A stretch of DNA of 64,000 nt, taken from contig JARLJU010000017.1 in the NCBI GenBank assembly GCA_031291055.1, positions 124,001 to 188,000 on the forward strand. Reading direction: 5' to 3'. Both the position numbers and the translations under genes were made by a program. Source of the stretch: Rudaea sp. (GTDB taxonomy: Bacteria > Pseudomonadota > Gammaproteobacteria > Xanthomonadales > Rhodanobacteraceae). Positions 1-9,561 of the stretch are shown one piece after another (positions within the stretch are counted from its first letter, which is position 1; each line of letters opens with the position of its first letter). The notes below the pieces were generated by a model. The model was given only the letters and a program-made list of their open reading frames with translations. It was not told the origin of the DNA and ran no database searches.

Positions 1-753
1 TGCGGCTACTGGAAAAACGCGCAGGAATTTTCCGGCAACGCCCTCGATGCGTCCCAGGAAGCCAAGCTCGATCTGGTTTGCCGCAAACTGGGATTGAAGC
101 CTGGCATGCGCGTGCTCGATATCGGCTGCGGCTGGGGCGAGGCCCTGAAGTTTGCCGCGCAACGCTACGGCGTCAACGGCATCGGTATCACCGTGTCGCA
201 CGAACAGGCAGAATTTGCTCGCGGCCTGTGCACGGGTCTGCCGCTCGAGATACGCGTGCAGGATTATCGTGAGGTCGACGAGCGCTTCGATCGCAGCTGG
301 TCGATCGGCATGTTCGAGCACGTGGGCGTGAAGAACTACCGGGCCTATTTCGAAATGTTGCGCCGCTGCCTGGCCGATGACGGTCTATCGCTGCTGCATT
401 GCATCGGTTCGAATGTGTCGACGAATCACACCGATCCGTGGATTGCCAGGTATATTTTTCCCAATTCCATGCTGCCCTCGGCTGCGCAGATCGCCGACGC
501 GCGCGAGAATCTGTTCGTGATCGAGGACTGGCACAACTTCGGCGCCGATTACGACAGGACACTGATGGCGTGGCGCGCGAACTTCGACACCGGATGGAGC
601 CGCCTGGCCGAAAAATATGGTGAACGTTTCCGCCGCATGTGGCGCTTCTATCTGTCGGCTTCGGCGGCGACATTCCGCGCCCGCCGTGATCAGCTCTGGC
701 AGATCGTGCTCAGCCCGCACGGCGTTCCGGGAGGGTATACGGCGCTGCGCTAG
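1..753 (+). CDS. cfa: Cyclopropane-fatty-acyl-phospholipid synthase, 3' part
   Basis: The reading frame is open from base 1, so the 5' end (roughly the first 130-140 codons of a ~380-residue family) lies outside the window. The enzyme transfers a methylene group from S-adenosylmethionine to unsaturated acyl chains of membrane phospholipids. The visible part starts with CGYWKNA, followed by the SAM-binding motif VLDIGCGWGEA and the family blocks GMFEHVGVKNY, DPWIARYIFPN, EDWHNFGADYD and a C-terminal FRARRDQLWQIV. These match E. coli Cfa block by block. It converges on the YeiH-type transporter gene; the 223 bp between them show no convincing gene. Confidence 0.93.
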   Translation, partial: CGYWKNAQEFSGNALDASQEAKLDLVCRKLGLKPGMRVLDIGCGWGEALKFAAQRYGVNGIGITVSHEQAEFARGLCTGLPLEIRVQDYREVDERFDRSWSIGMFEHVGVKNYRAYFEMLRRCLADDGLSLLHCIGSNVSTNHTDPWIARYIFPNSMLPSAAQIADARENLFVIEDWHNFGADYDRTLMAWRANFDTGWSRLAEKYGERFRRMWRFYLSASAATFRARRDQLWQIVLSPHGVPGGYTALR

Positions 754-976
754 CGATCGCGCATTGCAAAGTCCGCACACGTCGACGCCGCAGGAATGTA
801 GCGCCGGTGCCTGGCGCAGATGCCGTCATCTCCGCGCACCGACGAGAATGCCGAGCCCAGCATGCGCAGACCGGGAATCGCAACCTCCAGCAGCGCGGGC
901 TCCGCAGAAAAACTGGCGCAGCGCCGGCACGCGCTTGGCGCTGTGTTCGCGCCAGCGTCCGTCGTGGTCGCGGCGT

Positions 977-2377
977 TCATGGCAGCGGTTGTCCGATGCG
1001 TTGCCAGAACTCCACGAACACCTGCGTCGAGAGCAGATAGCCGAGCACGATGTTGACCGCGACTCCAGCGGTGAACGCGTAGAACGGTCGCGCACCAGCG
1101 CTTGCCAGTTCGCGCAGGCGCGTGCTCAGGCCGATGCTCAGGAAGCAGAATGTGAAGGCCCAGGTGCGCAGACCGATCAGCGGACCGACCAGCCCCGGTG
1201 TCAGCGCCTTCTTGAAGTCGGCATAGTTGTAGCCTTGAGCGATCAAGGTGACGATCGCCGAAGCGATGAAGAAACCGAGCACGAATTTGGGGAAACGCCG
1301 CCAGATTTCTCCGACCCCGGCGCGCGACTGGATGCCGGTACGCTCCCAGCGGGTGGTCGCGACGATCGACAGCACCAGCGCCCACACGCCGATCCAGACG
1401 TCGCGGCCGATCACTTTCATCAGCGTGAACGCCTGCACCGAGGCATCTGCCGTGCCGGCGATGCCTGGCTGGCCCGCATAGCCGGAATAAGTCTGCGCCG
1501 CGGCAAAACCGGCGGCGTCGGCGAATTCCGACGTGCCGATCCACGCCCCCGCGACGCCGGTGGCAAGCCCCAGTGATCGGGATATGAGCGGCAGCGCGAA
1601 GATCATCACGATTGCCCAGAAAACCACCAGCGTAATGGCGATCGGCGCGTCTTCCTTCTTCGCACCGACCGCACCGGCGACGGCAATCGCGCCGGATACG
1701 CCGCAAACCGCGCCGCCGGTGCCGAGCACGGCCGCGAGGCGCCGATCCAGACCGAGTCTAACCGCAACGAAGTAGATCACGCCGAACGTGACCAGCGACA
1801 CGATCGCCGCCTGGGTAATCGCCACGGGGCCGGCCCAGACGATCAGCGTGAACGGCAATTGCGCACCGAGCAGCACGATGCCGGTCTTGACGTAGAACTC
1901 CACGCGCAGGCCGCTGTCGAACCACGCTGGCGGACGCGACAGGTTGGACACGAGCAGACCCAGCGCCAAGGCGACGAGAGGCGGTTCCAGGTTGTGGCGC
2001 GAAGCCTGATCCCAGGCGCCCAGCGTATAGATCAGGGCCGAAACGATGAACACGATGGCGAACGCAGGCACGAACTGGCGCAGGCGAAAACCGAGCGTCT
2101 TGATCGCAATCCCGAACGGCACCGCGAAAAGTATAAAAAGGGATAGATAGCGACTGGCGTTAGCACCCAGCTGAGTGGTGACTTCCGCGAGCGTCGACCA
2201 TTTCTGCGGCGTCACCGCAATCCATTGAACGATACTGCTGCCGGCAGTGTACGCAGCAACCGCGAAGATCACCAGACCCAGGCCGATCCAGATCGCCCAC
2301 CAGTCTTCTTTCGCGAACAACTCGCGCCATAGCGACGCGGTAGTCGACGTTGTCGTAGAAGCAGGACCGCTCGTCAT
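977..2377 (-). CDS. YeiH-type putative sulfate exporter family membrane protein
   Basis: A 466-residue polytopic inner-membrane protein of the conserved YeiH / UPF0324 family (Cons_hypoth698), often named putative sulfate exporter; the substrate is not established by sequence. About ten or more hydrophobic helices run from residue ~27 to the C-terminus. The family-typical glycine-rich stretch (LGTGGAVCGVSGAIAV) and the block KVIGRDVWIGVWALVLS are present. The N-terminal ~70 residues, with one extra helix pair before the family core, make it longer than E. coli YeiH (~350 residues). It starts at an ATG and is transcribed divergently from parC across a 187-bp intergenic region. A short ORF that overlaps its stop by ATGA was considered and rejected. 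Confidence 0.85.
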   Translation of the reverse strand: MTSGPASTTTSTTASLWRELFAKEDWWAIWIGLGLVIFAVAAYTAGSSIVQWIAVTPQKWSTLAEVTTQLGANASRYLSLFILFAVPFGIAIKTLGFRLRQFVPAFAIVFIVSALIYTLGAWDQASRHNLEPPLVALALGLLVSNLSRPPAWFDSGLRVEFYVKTGIVLLGAQLPFTLIVWAGPVAITQAAIVSLVTFGVIYFVAVRLGLDRRLAAVLGTGGAVCGVSGAIAVAGAVGAKKEDAPIAITLVVFWAIVMIFALPLISRSLGLATGVAGAWIGTSEFADAAGFAAAQTYSGYAGQPGIAGTADASVQAFTLMKVIGRDVWIGVWALVLSIVATTRWERTGIQSRAGVGEIWRRFPKFVLGFFIASAIVTLIAQGYNYADFKKALTPGLVGPLIGLRTWAFTFCFLSIGLSTRLRELASAGARPFYAFTAGVAVNIVLGYLLSTQVFVEFWQRIGQPLP

Positions 2378-2400
2378 GCGCTACACCCCGATAGTTGACG

Positions 2401-2412
2401 GTATGAACATAC
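2401..2412. promoter_or_regulatory. Small inverted repeat upstream of the YeiH-type gene
   Basis: GTATG-AA-CATAC is a perfect 5-bp dyad with a 2-bp spacer, 24 bp upstream of the YeiH-type start codon and in the divergent region shared with parC. Its position fits a regulator site, but no regulator gene is adjacent. Dyads this short occur by chance. Confidence 0.2.
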
Positions 2413-2564
2413 TACGTCATGCCTGCACGGGCGCCATGCCTTGTGGCCATATGCTCATGCCGATCGCTTCGCATGCCACGCAGCCGCGTCCACGCAGGCT
2501 CACCAGGGCTGGCGCATTTGCGGCACAATAGAGGGCTGCCCACACCCGCGATTCACCGGATTCC

Positions 2565-4808
2565 ATGAACCTGCAAGCCAACTACGAACAGATCCCGCTC
2601 AAGGACTACGCCGAGCGCGCTTACCTGGACTATTCGATGTACGTGGTGCTCGACCGCGCCCTGCCCTTCATCGGCGACGGGCTCAAGCCGGTGCAGCGAC
2701 GCATCATCTACTCGATGAGCGAGCTTGGCCTGGACGCCGGCGCCAAGCCGAAGAAATCCGCACGCACCGTCGGCGACGTCATCGGCAAGTTCCACCCGCA
2801 CGGCGACAGCGCCTGTTACGAGGCGATGGTGCTGATGGCACAGCCGTTCTCGTATCGCTATCCGCTGGTGGATGGCCAGGGCAACTTCGGTTCGCAGGAC
2901 GATCCGAAATCGTTTGCGGCGATGCGCTACACCGAATCGCGGCTGACGCCGGTCGCCGAACTGCTGCTCGAGGAACTCGGCCAGGGCACGGTCGAATGGA
3001 CACCGAATTTCGACGGCACCCTGCAGGAGCCGTCGTGGCTGCCGGCGCGCGTGCCGCATGTGCTACTCAACGGTTCGACCGGCATCGCCGTGGGCATGGC
3101 CACCGATATTCCGCCGCACAACCTGCGCGAGGTCGCCAGCGCCTGCATCCATCTTCTCGACGAGCCCGAAGTCAGTGTTGCTGCATTGTGCGAGCACGTG
3201 AAAGCGCCGGACTTCCCGACTTCGGCGGAGATCATCACCTCGCGCAACGACCTCGTCGCCATGTACGCGACCGGCTGCGGCTCGGTCCGCTGCCGCGCCG
3301 TGTATGCGAAGGAACAAGGCAACATCGTCATCACGGCGCTGCCGTACCAAGTGTCGCCGTCAAAGATCATCGAGCAGATCGCGAACCAGATGCGCGCGAA
3401 GAAACTGCCGATGCTCGAGGACCTGCGCGACGAATCCGATCATCAGAATGCCGTGCGCCTGGTCCTGATCCCACGCAGCAACCGCATCGATCTGGACGAG
3501 ATGATGCAGCATCTGTTCGCGACCACCGATCTGGAGAAAAGCTACCGCATCAACCTGAACATGATCGGTCTGGACGGCCGTCCTCAAGTCAAGAACCTCA
3601 AGCAGATCCTGAACGAGTGGTTGCGCTTCCGCCAGGACACCGTGACCAAGCGCCTGCAGCACCGCCTGGCGAAAGTCGAACGGCGCCTGCACCTGATCGA
3701 GGCGTTGCGCGTTGCCTTCCTGAATCTGGATGAAGTGATCCGCATCGTGCGCAGCGAGGACGAGCCCAAACCAGTGTTGATGAAGCGCTTCAAGCTCAGC
3801 GACGAGCAGGCCGACTACATCCTGGAAACCCGGTTGCGCCAACTGGCGCGGCTCGAGGAAATGAAGCTCAACGCAGAGCGTGACGAACTCGAAGAGGAGC
3901 GCGCGAAGATCAATGTCACCCTGAATTCGAAGGCGCGCCTGAAGATCCTGATCAAGGACGAGCTGAAAGCCGATGCAAGGAAATACGGCGACGCGCGACG
4001 CGCGCCGCTGGTCGCGCGCGAGGCGGCGCAGGCGCTCGATGAAACCGCGCTGGTCACCAGCGAGCCGGTCACGGTGGTGCTGTCGGAAAAGGGCTGGGTG
4101 CGCGCGGCCAAGGGTCACGACATCGACGCCACCGCGCTCAACTACCGCGAGGGCGACAGTTTCCACAATGCGGCAAAAGGCAAAACCACCCAGCAGGTCG
4201 CCTTCATCGATTCCAGCGGTCGCAGCTATTCCACGCCAGCGCATACGCTGCCTTCGGCACGCGGCAACGGAGAGCCCCTCACGGGCCGCTTCATGCCCGC
4301 GCCTGGCGCGCGCTTCGATGCGGTGGCGATGACGGACGCGGCGACCAAGCTCGTGCTCGCCTCGGACTTCGGCTACGGTTTCGTGACGAAGTTCGAAGCG
4401 TTGCTGGGCAACAAGAAATCCGGCAAGCAGCTGATCAACATGGATGACGGCGCGCACGTGCTCGCGCCAGGCTACGTCGCCGACTCGGCGCGCGACCGCA
4501 TCGTCGTCGCAACGAATGCCGGACATCTGTTGATGTTTTCGGTCGCCGAGCTGCCGGAACTGGACAATGGCGGCAAGGGCAACAAGCTGATCGAGATTCC
4601 AAGAGCCAAATTGTCGCAAGGCGAGCGCGTCGCCGGCATTGCCGTGGTCGCCGAAGGCTCCGGTGAAGTCACGCTCTACGCTGGCCAGCGCAAGTTGATC
4701 CTGAAATGGGCCGATTTGGTCGAATACAACGGCAACCGCGCGCAACGCGGCGGCGGTTTGCCACGCGGCTTCCAGCGCGTGGACCGGATCGAGACCAGCG
4801 CCGGCTGA
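2565..4808 (+). CDS. parC: DNA topoisomerase IV subunit A
   Basis: Breakage-reunion subunit of topoisomerase IV, which decatenates daughter chromosomes together with ParE; parE is not in this window. The protein is 747 residues, close to E. coli ParC (752). It opens with the ParC N-terminus ([20 protein letters not shown]), which sets the ATG start. The quinolone-resistance region reads [11 protein letters not shown], with Ser82 and Glu86 at the positions of E. coli Ser80 and Glu84. The DNA-linking tyrosine is Tyr122 in [10 protein letters not shown]. The C-terminal third is the ParC-type beta-pinwheel, with fewer blades than GyrA, and there is no GyrA box. A CACAAT hexamer about 40 bp upstream could be a -10 element, but no good -35 is seen. 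The stop lies 6 bp from the convergent gene that ends at 4815. Confidence 0.96.
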   Translation: MNLQANYEQIPLKDYAERAYLDYSMYVVLDRALPFIGDGLKPVQRRIIYSMSELGLDAGAKPKKSARTVGDVIGKFHPHGDSACYEAMVLMAQPFSYRYPLVDGQGNFGSQDDPKSFAAMRYTESRLTPVAELLLEELGQGTVEWTPNFDGTLQEPSWLPARVPHVLLNGSTGIAVGMATDIPPHNLREVASACIHLLDEPEVSVAALCEHVKAPDFPTSAEIITSRNDLVAMYATGCGSVRCRAVYAKEQGNIVITALPYQVSPSKIIEQIANQMRAKKLPMLEDLRDESDHQNAVRLVLIPRSNRIDLDEMMQHLFATTDLEKSYRINLNMIGLDGRPQVKNLKQILNEWLRFRQDTVTKRLQHRLAKVERRLHLIEALRVAFLNLDEVIRIVRSEDEPKPVLMKRFKLSDEQADYILETRLRQLARLEEMKLNAERDELEEERAKINVTLNSKARLKILIKDELKADARKYGDARRAPLVAREAAQALDETALVTSEPVTVVLSEKGWVRAAKGHDIDATALNYREGDSFHNAAKGKTTQQVAFIDSSGRSYSTPAHTLPSARGNGEPLTGRFMPAPGARFDAVAMTDAATKLVLASDFGYGFVTKFEALLGNKKSGKQLINMDDGAHVLAPGYVADSARDRIVVATNAGHLLMFSVAELPELDNGGKGNKLIEIPRAKLSQGERVAGIAVVAEGSGEVTLYAGQRKLILKWADLVEYNGNRAQRGGGLPRGFQRVDRIETSAG

Positions 4809-4814
4809 GGCCGG

Positions 4815-5765
4815 TTACGGTTTGTCCGGCGCGGATTTCTCCGCCGCAGCGGCGCGGCAGACAAATCCCATTGCGATGAGCGGTACCTGATCGGAGGCAG
4901 CCAGAGTCCAGCCGCTGCTGCCTTGTGTCAGGCGCAAGGCGATCCGGCGAGCGAGTTTGTTGCGTTCAGGATGTATCTCGAAAACAAGATCGAAGCTGTG
5001 CGGGTCGTGCCAGCCCTTGAAGGCAGCCTCGACGTGATTGTTTTCATTGCTGGTCTCGCACTGCAGCGCGAGACGTGGGCCGCTCCTGTCGAGCGAGGCG
5101 ACGCGCAGGCTCAAAGGCGAATTCAGGGTATTGAACGTGACCAGCTGCATGCCGTCAGGCGACAGCGCGACCACGTCGCTGCCATTGTGAACGAACGCTG
5201 TTTTTCCGCTCGCAGGATTGATCAGGAAATTTCCGGGCGCGTCATGGCCGAACTGGACTTCGACGCGGTAGTAGCCGCTGCCGTCGAGACGACCCAGATA
5301 CCAGTGCGTCTCCGCATCGCCATCGGCGGTCTTTGATTCCGGCAGGTTCCAGTCGACGAACTCGGCTGGCGTCCCCGATGCAGCAACGACACCAAGCTGC
5401 CTGCCATTGCGCCTGACCGCACCGGCTGCAGCATCGATCAGCTTGCGTTCGTGTTCCTGCGAACAGGCTTTCGACGGGGTCTTGCACGCATAGACATCGT
5501 CCGAGAACGCAAGCGTCGCCTGATCTTCGCTCAGCGTCGGTGCGGCGACGATCTGGCCCGCCTCGGTCACGTCCAGCGCAGCGAACGGCACCTGATCGCC
5601 GCTCGCTTTCTGCGTGCGCTCGGCGAGATCGAGTACGCCCTGGCTGTCGAAGCGCAGGCCTTGCGCGCCATTCATCGCCGCCACGACACCGGATGCGAGC
5701 ACACCCAGCGCGGCAAGAACGCAATGGCCGCGATTGCGGCCGCTCGGCTTCAGGTCAATCGGCAT
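4815..5765 (-). CDS. Hypothetical exported or membrane-anchored protein
   Basis: A 316-residue protein I do not recognise. Residues ~14-32 form one hydrophobic segment (CVLAALGVLASGVVAAM) after a basic stretch, so it is probably anchored in or exported across the inner membrane. Two cysteines (CKTPSKAC) could form a disulfide. The rest looks beta-rich; the stretch around VVALSPDGMQLVTF resembles one blade of a PD40/WD40-like propeller. The start overlaps the 3' end of the upstream gene (stop at 5750) by 16 bp, which suggests translational coupling. It is the last gene of the minus-strand run that begins with the sigma factor. No function can be assigned. Confidence 0.6.
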   Translation of the reverse strand: MPIDLKPSGRNRGHCVLAALGVLASGVVAAMNGAQGLRFDSQGVLDLAERTQKASGDQVPFAALDVTEAGQIVAAPTLSEDQATLAFSDDVYACKTPSKACSQEHERKLIDAAAGAVRRNGRQLGVVAASGTPAEFVDWNLPESKTADGDAETHWYLGRLDGSGYYRVEVQFGHDAPGNFLINPASGKTAFVHNGSDVVALSPDGMQLVTFNTLNSPLSLRVASLDRSGPRLALQCETSNENNHVEAAFKGWHDPHSFDLVFEIHPERNKLARRIALRLTQGSSGWTLAASDQVPLIAMGFVCRAAAAEKSAPDKP

Positions 5766-6193
5766 GGCGACACTCTTCCGGTGTGGGTACGGGTACGTCC
5801 ATTGTCGCAGTGTTCGGAACCGACCCGCCAGCGGCCGTCATGCAACACCATGACGACGCGGCCCGCCGCGAGTCCCGAATCGCTTGCGTGGGTGGTTTCC
5901 AGTATCGCCGTGTCGGTGTCGATGCAACAGGCGACGACTTGCCGATGCTGCGGATAGTCCGCACACCACAGCTCGAAGAATTGCGCAAAATCATGCCTGC
6001 TGCGATAGCCGCGCAGCTTGCGGCTGTAGTCCTCGCTCATGCGCGCAAGTACCGCATTGACGTTGCGGCGGGCCACCGCGGCGAGAAACTCCGCATAGGC
6101 CTGCGCGGGATTCTGCCAGTCCAGATCGTTGGTCGCGTGGTAGAAGTGCGCGAGCAACGACAGCCGGCGCTGCGTTTCGACAAGTGCGGTCAT
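5750..6193 (-). CDS. Hypothetical small protein, possibly NTF2-like
   Basis: A 147-residue protein from the ATG at 6193 (MTALVETQRRL). The frame stays open upstream to 6376, but that part is Arg-rich and overlaps the end of the CHAT gene, so the internal ATG is preferred. The layout (N-terminal helices with QAYAEFLAAVARRNVNAVLARMS, then strands ending in VVMVLHDGRWRVGSEHC) is like SnoaL/NTF2-type or DUF4878-type domains, which often sense ligands or act as lipoprotein add-ons. No signal peptide is seen. It sits 160 bp downstream of the CHAT gene and overlaps the next gene by 16 bp. The fold call is inference. Confidence 0.5.
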   Translation of the reverse strand: MTALVETQRRLSLLAHFYHATNDLDWQNPAQAYAEFLAAVARRNVNAVLARMSEDYSRKLRGYRSRHDFAQFFELWCADYPQHRQVVACCIDTDTAILETTHASDSGLAAGRVVMVLHDGRWRVGSEHCDNGRTRTHTGRVSPCRLT

Positions 6194-6353
6194 GATGCAA
6201 TCGTTCGGCTGAGTGCGGACTCTTCGCGGATCAATGAGGACGTCGGCCCGGCGCGCACCCAAGGGTCCGCTGAGGCTTGAACCGACCGACTCGCCATGAA
6301 GAACGCTGCCGCACCCGGCATCCGAACATCGGCGGGGATATCGCCGCGTGGCT

Positions 6354-9300
6354 CTAGCGCCAGCCACCCTCGCCAATGAAGGCCGCCCAGTAATAGGGAT
6401 GATCGGACTGCCCGGCGGCGCGGCGCGCGTTCAGTACGGATTGCATGGCCAGCGCCATCGACGCCGGTACGTCGTCGTGATCGACGAAGCGCGCGCGGTA
6501 CAGGCTCTGCATGAGATCGGCCGTCGCCGCGTCGTCGACCTGCCACAGACTCATCACCACGGTGCGCGCACCGGCCAGACGCAAGGCGCGACGCATGCCG
6601 AATACGCCCTCGTTGCGCCCGATCGGCCCGAGGCCGGAATCGCAAGCCGAGAGCGCGACCCAATCTGCATGCGACAAATCCTGGGCCGCGATTTCGCCGG
6701 CACTGAGCACCCCAACCGGGTCCCTCGCCTGCGCGACACTGGCACCGGTGAAAGCAAGTCCGGATAGCGCCGAATTGCTGGAAAGGCTCGCCGTCGCGAC
6801 AGCGGCGGTGCCGTTCAGGGTCACGCCGCGCACTGTGCGGTCTTCGGCGCAACTTTCATCCAGGCTGAAGCCATGCGTGGCGAGATGAATGACATTCGCT
6901 CCCGCCAGCGCCGCCAGCACATTTTCCTTGGTCGCCGTGGCGCCGCTAAGAAGTTGCACTTGCTGCTTTGTGGAATTTGCCGCCAGCAGGGTTTGCAGAT
7001 CGCCCAGTTCGCGGGCCGCATTCGGAATGGCGGCGAAGCCCTGACGCGAAGCACGCAGACATACCTGGCGCTCTGCGGACGCAGAGACTGACGCAATCTG
7101 CGGAAAATCGGGCGCACCGGCCAGCAGCGCAGTGCGCGCAGCGGCCGACGGGGCAGGCAGCAGCAAGTCGCTTTCATGCGCCAGCGTGTGCACGCGCGTG
7201 CCGCTCTCGATGAGATACCCCGTCGCGCCGGCCGGCAACGCAGCGAAGCTGACACGGAAGAGTTCTCCTTCCGGGACGACGAACAAGCTGCGTTTGGCAT
7301 CGCCGGATACAAACGGATCGAGCAGGACGCTGCGCAGTGCCAGGCCATTGCGCCGCAACTGCGCAGTGTCGGAGCCCGGATCGCGCAAATCCGCATACCA
7401 GGCGCGCGACTGCGCCGAGAGTGCGGCCGCGTCGCCCACACGTTGCAGCCGCGGCGTGCCACCGGCGGCCAGCGTAAACGCGTACCAGTCTTCCGGCGCC
7501 TCCTTCTCGCCTGCGGCAAGCAGGCGTGCGGAGTTGTCCGCTACGCCTTCGGTGAAGGCGATCAGCATTCCGTCGGCCGGCAACGCACGTGCAAAGTCCG
7601 CGATCTCGACCGTTTTGCCGGCATCGTCGAGCGGATGATGTCCGGCACGTTCCCACAAGCCACGTTCGGCACTTTCTGCCTCGGCGCGCAACTGCGCCAT
7701 GCGCTCGGTCGTGGTGCTGGTGCTGAGCCAGGCTTCGCCCAGCGCCGTATTCGCATGCCGCCACGCTTCCCAAGCCGCTGCCAGCACGGGATCGTGTGCG
7801 GAACGCGCCGCGGCCAATCGTTCCGCTTCCGAGCGCGCGACCAGGCCACGTTCGACCATGACCAGATGCCAGGCAAGGTCGATGCTTGCCGCATCGCCGC
7901 GTCTGCCGGCAAGGGTGACGACGAGCGCCGTCGCCGGCATCAGCAGATCGCGATAGGCAACACTTTGCCGCTCGGCGAAATCCGAAGCGAACGTCGCCAG
8001 CAGGCTGTGCTGGTGCTCGGCAGTAAGACGGGCATACTTGAAAGCTTCGTCGATACGGCCCTGTCCCCAAAACGCAAGTGCGAGGCCGAAGGTCAGCGGC
8101 GCCAGCGTCGGATGATCCGGCGCCAGCGAGCGGCCGCGAACCTCGATCGCGCGGCGGTAATAACCTTCAGCGTCGGCATTGTGCCCGAGCGCAAGCGCCG
8201 ACGAACCCAGGCCTTCCAGCGCATAACTGAGCCCCGGGCTGTCCTTGCCGTCTGAACTTTCGCGCAGCGCCAGCGCGCGCTGGAAATCCGCGATGGCCTC
8301 GTCGTAATGCTTCAGTCGAAATTCGGTATTGCCGATGTTGGCAAAAACAACGGCGCGGGCGTGCGTGGTCTGTTCGCCATCGCCCCAGGCTGCCAGGGCC
8401 TGCCGATAGTGGGCAAGCGCGGCGTCTTCCTCACCCATTTCCTGCAGCAGATTGCCGTAGTTGGTAGCGATCACGCCGCGCTCCTGCGCGGATGCCTGGG
8501 GTAGAACCGCGACGATGGCTTCGGCATGTTCGTAGCGCTGGCGCGCCGAAGGATAATCGCCGATTTCCTGCAAGCCCGCGCCGATCATGGCTTCGGCCTT
8601 TGCGGCCTGGATGCTGCTATCGCCGAAACGATGACGCGTTGCCGTGAGCACTTTTTCGCGCAAGGCCAGGGCTTCGCTGTTGCGTCCCAGATCGACCAGC
8701 ACGCCAGCCAGCGATGTATCGATGCGGATGCGGGCCAGGCTGTCCGCGCCGAAACTGGCGACGGCAATCCTGGATCCCTGCTCGAACTGCGCCAGCGCCT
8801 GGCTGCTGCTCCCGGTATATTCGTACACACTGGCGATGACGTAATAGAGCGCCACTTCATGCCCCCGCGCGCGCAGTCCCGGCTGTGTGCGCCACGCCTG
8901 CAGGGCCAGCCCGGCCGCAGTGCGCGCCTGCTCCAGCTTGCCGTTTGCCAGCGCCGCCGCGCGCGCTTCCGCCGAACGCAGTTCGGCGATGTCCTCCAAG
9001 GATTTTTGCCGCGGCGCCGCCAGCAGCGTCTGCACAAGCGCCAGCGTCGCCTGCGCATCGTTCGCTGCCAGCGAGTTCGCCAGTTCCAGCCGGTCAGACA
9101 GACTCTGCCTGAGCGGACTAGCCTTGGAAAAGCGCTGCACGGCCTCGCGCAATGCCAGACCTTCGGGCTTGTCCAGTTCAGTGCGCTGCGCGAGCACATC
9201 GATACGCGCCTGCAGCACGGCGCCACGCTGACGATCACTGTCTGATACTTGGGCAAGCAGCGCCGCGCTCAGGTCAGCGGCGCGGGCCATGTCGCCCTGA

Positions 9301-9422
9301 CCCAAGGCCAGGTACACCGCATCGACGCGCGGGTCGACCGGCGCATCGGCCGCCCACGCGGCCTGCAGCAGAACGCACAGCAACAGCATCACCAGGCAGC
9401 GCATTCCAGCCTTCCGACTCAT
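6354..9422 (-). CDS. Exported TPR-CHAT (caspase-like) protein
   Basis: A 1022-residue protein. Residues 1-24 are a signal peptide (basic MSRKAGMR, hydrophobic VMLLLCVLLQ, then AWA-A cleavage), so the protein probably works in the periplasm or beyond. Residues ~30-500 hold tetratricopeptide repeats, several clear (for example NYGNLLQEMGEEDAALAHY and SSALALGHNADAEGYYRRA). The C-terminal ~330 residues are a CHAT peptidase domain with the catalytic dyad intact: His850 in HLATHG and Cys927 in LSACDSG, followed by the conserved GVFGMRRALRLAGARTVV and SLWQVDD. CHAT domains are caspase-HetF-related cysteine proteases. The start is supported by GGGGAG 5 nt upstream of ATG. It follows the kinase gene after 139 bp containing a large dyad, and precedes two unknown genes. 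The substrate is unknown. Confidence 0.88.
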   Translation of the reverse strand: MSRKAGMRCLVMLLLCVLLQAAWAADAPVDPRVDAVYLALGQGDMARAADLSAALLAQVSDSDRQRGAVLQARIDVLAQRTELDKPEGLALREAVQRFSKASPLRQSLSDRLELANSLAANDAQATLALVQTLLAAPRQKSLEDIAELRSAEARAAALANGKLEQARTAAGLALQAWRTQPGLRARGHEVALYYVIASVYEYTGSSSQALAQFEQGSRIAVASFGADSLARIRIDTSLAGVLVDLGRNSEALALREKVLTATRHRFGDSSIQAAKAEAMIGAGLQEIGDYPSARQRYEHAEAIVAVLPQASAQERGVIATNYGNLLQEMGEEDAALAHYRQALAAWGDGEQTTHARAVVFANIGNTEFRLKHYDEAIADFQRALALRESSDGKDSPGLSYALEGLGSSALALGHNADAEGYYRRAIEVRGRSLAPDHPTLAPLTFGLALAFWGQGRIDEAFKYARLTAEHQHSLLATFASDFAERQSVAYRDLLMPATALVVTLAGRRGDAASIDLAWHLVMVERGLVARSEAERLAAARSAHDPVLAAAWEAWRHANTALGEAWLSTSTTTERMAQLRAEAESAERGLWERAGHHPLDDAGKTVEIADFARALPADGMLIAFTEGVADNSARLLAAGEKEAPEDWYAFTLAAGGTPRLQRVGDAAALSAQSRAWYADLRDPGSDTAQLRRNGLALRSVLLDPFVSGDAKRSLFVVPEGELFRVSFAALPAGATGYLIESGTRVHTLAHESDLLLPAPSAAARTALLAGAPDFPQIASVSASAERQVCLRASRQGFAAIPNAARELGDLQTLLAANSTKQQVQLLSGATATKENVLAALAGANVIHLATHGFSLDESCAEDRTVRGVTLNGTAAVATASLSSNSALSGLAFTGASVAQARDPVGVLSAGEIAAQDLSHADWVALSACDSGLGPIGRNEGVFGMRRALRLAGARTVVMSLWQVDDAATADLMQSLYRARFVDHDDVPASMALAMQSVLNARRAAGQSDHPYYWAAFIGEGGWR

Positions 9423-9459
9423 GTGGCTCCCCTACACCGACCGGATCGACTCGGCACCC

Positions 9460-9530
9460 TGTCGTGGCGATCCAAGGCCTCATCTTGCCAGATCGCCGCG
9501 GCAAACGTATCGCGGTTCGGTGCCACGACA
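9460..9530 (-). promoter_or_regulatory. Inverted repeat in the leader of the TPR-CHAT gene
   Basis: TGTCGTGGC at 9460-9468 and its exact complement GCCACGACA at 9522-9530 can pair. A second stem (TTGCC at 9485-9489 with GGCAA at 9500-9504) is nested in the 53-nt loop. The element lies in the 139-bp gap between the kinase stop and the CHAT ATG, ending 38 bp upstream of that ATG. It could be an mRNA structure that tunes expression of the protease relative to the kinase, or a DNA site. No U-run follows, so it is not a typical terminator. Confidence 0.35.
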
Positions 9531-9561
9531 GCTACCTGGTCGAGTTGTGCGTGGAACGCCC

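Noticed and set aside
750..980. A 76-residue minus-strand ORF whose ATG overlaps the YeiH-type stop by ATGA
   Set aside because: The overlap looks like coupling, but the sequence has no domain pattern, the + strand is also open here, and the composition is that expected of GC-rich noncoding sequence.
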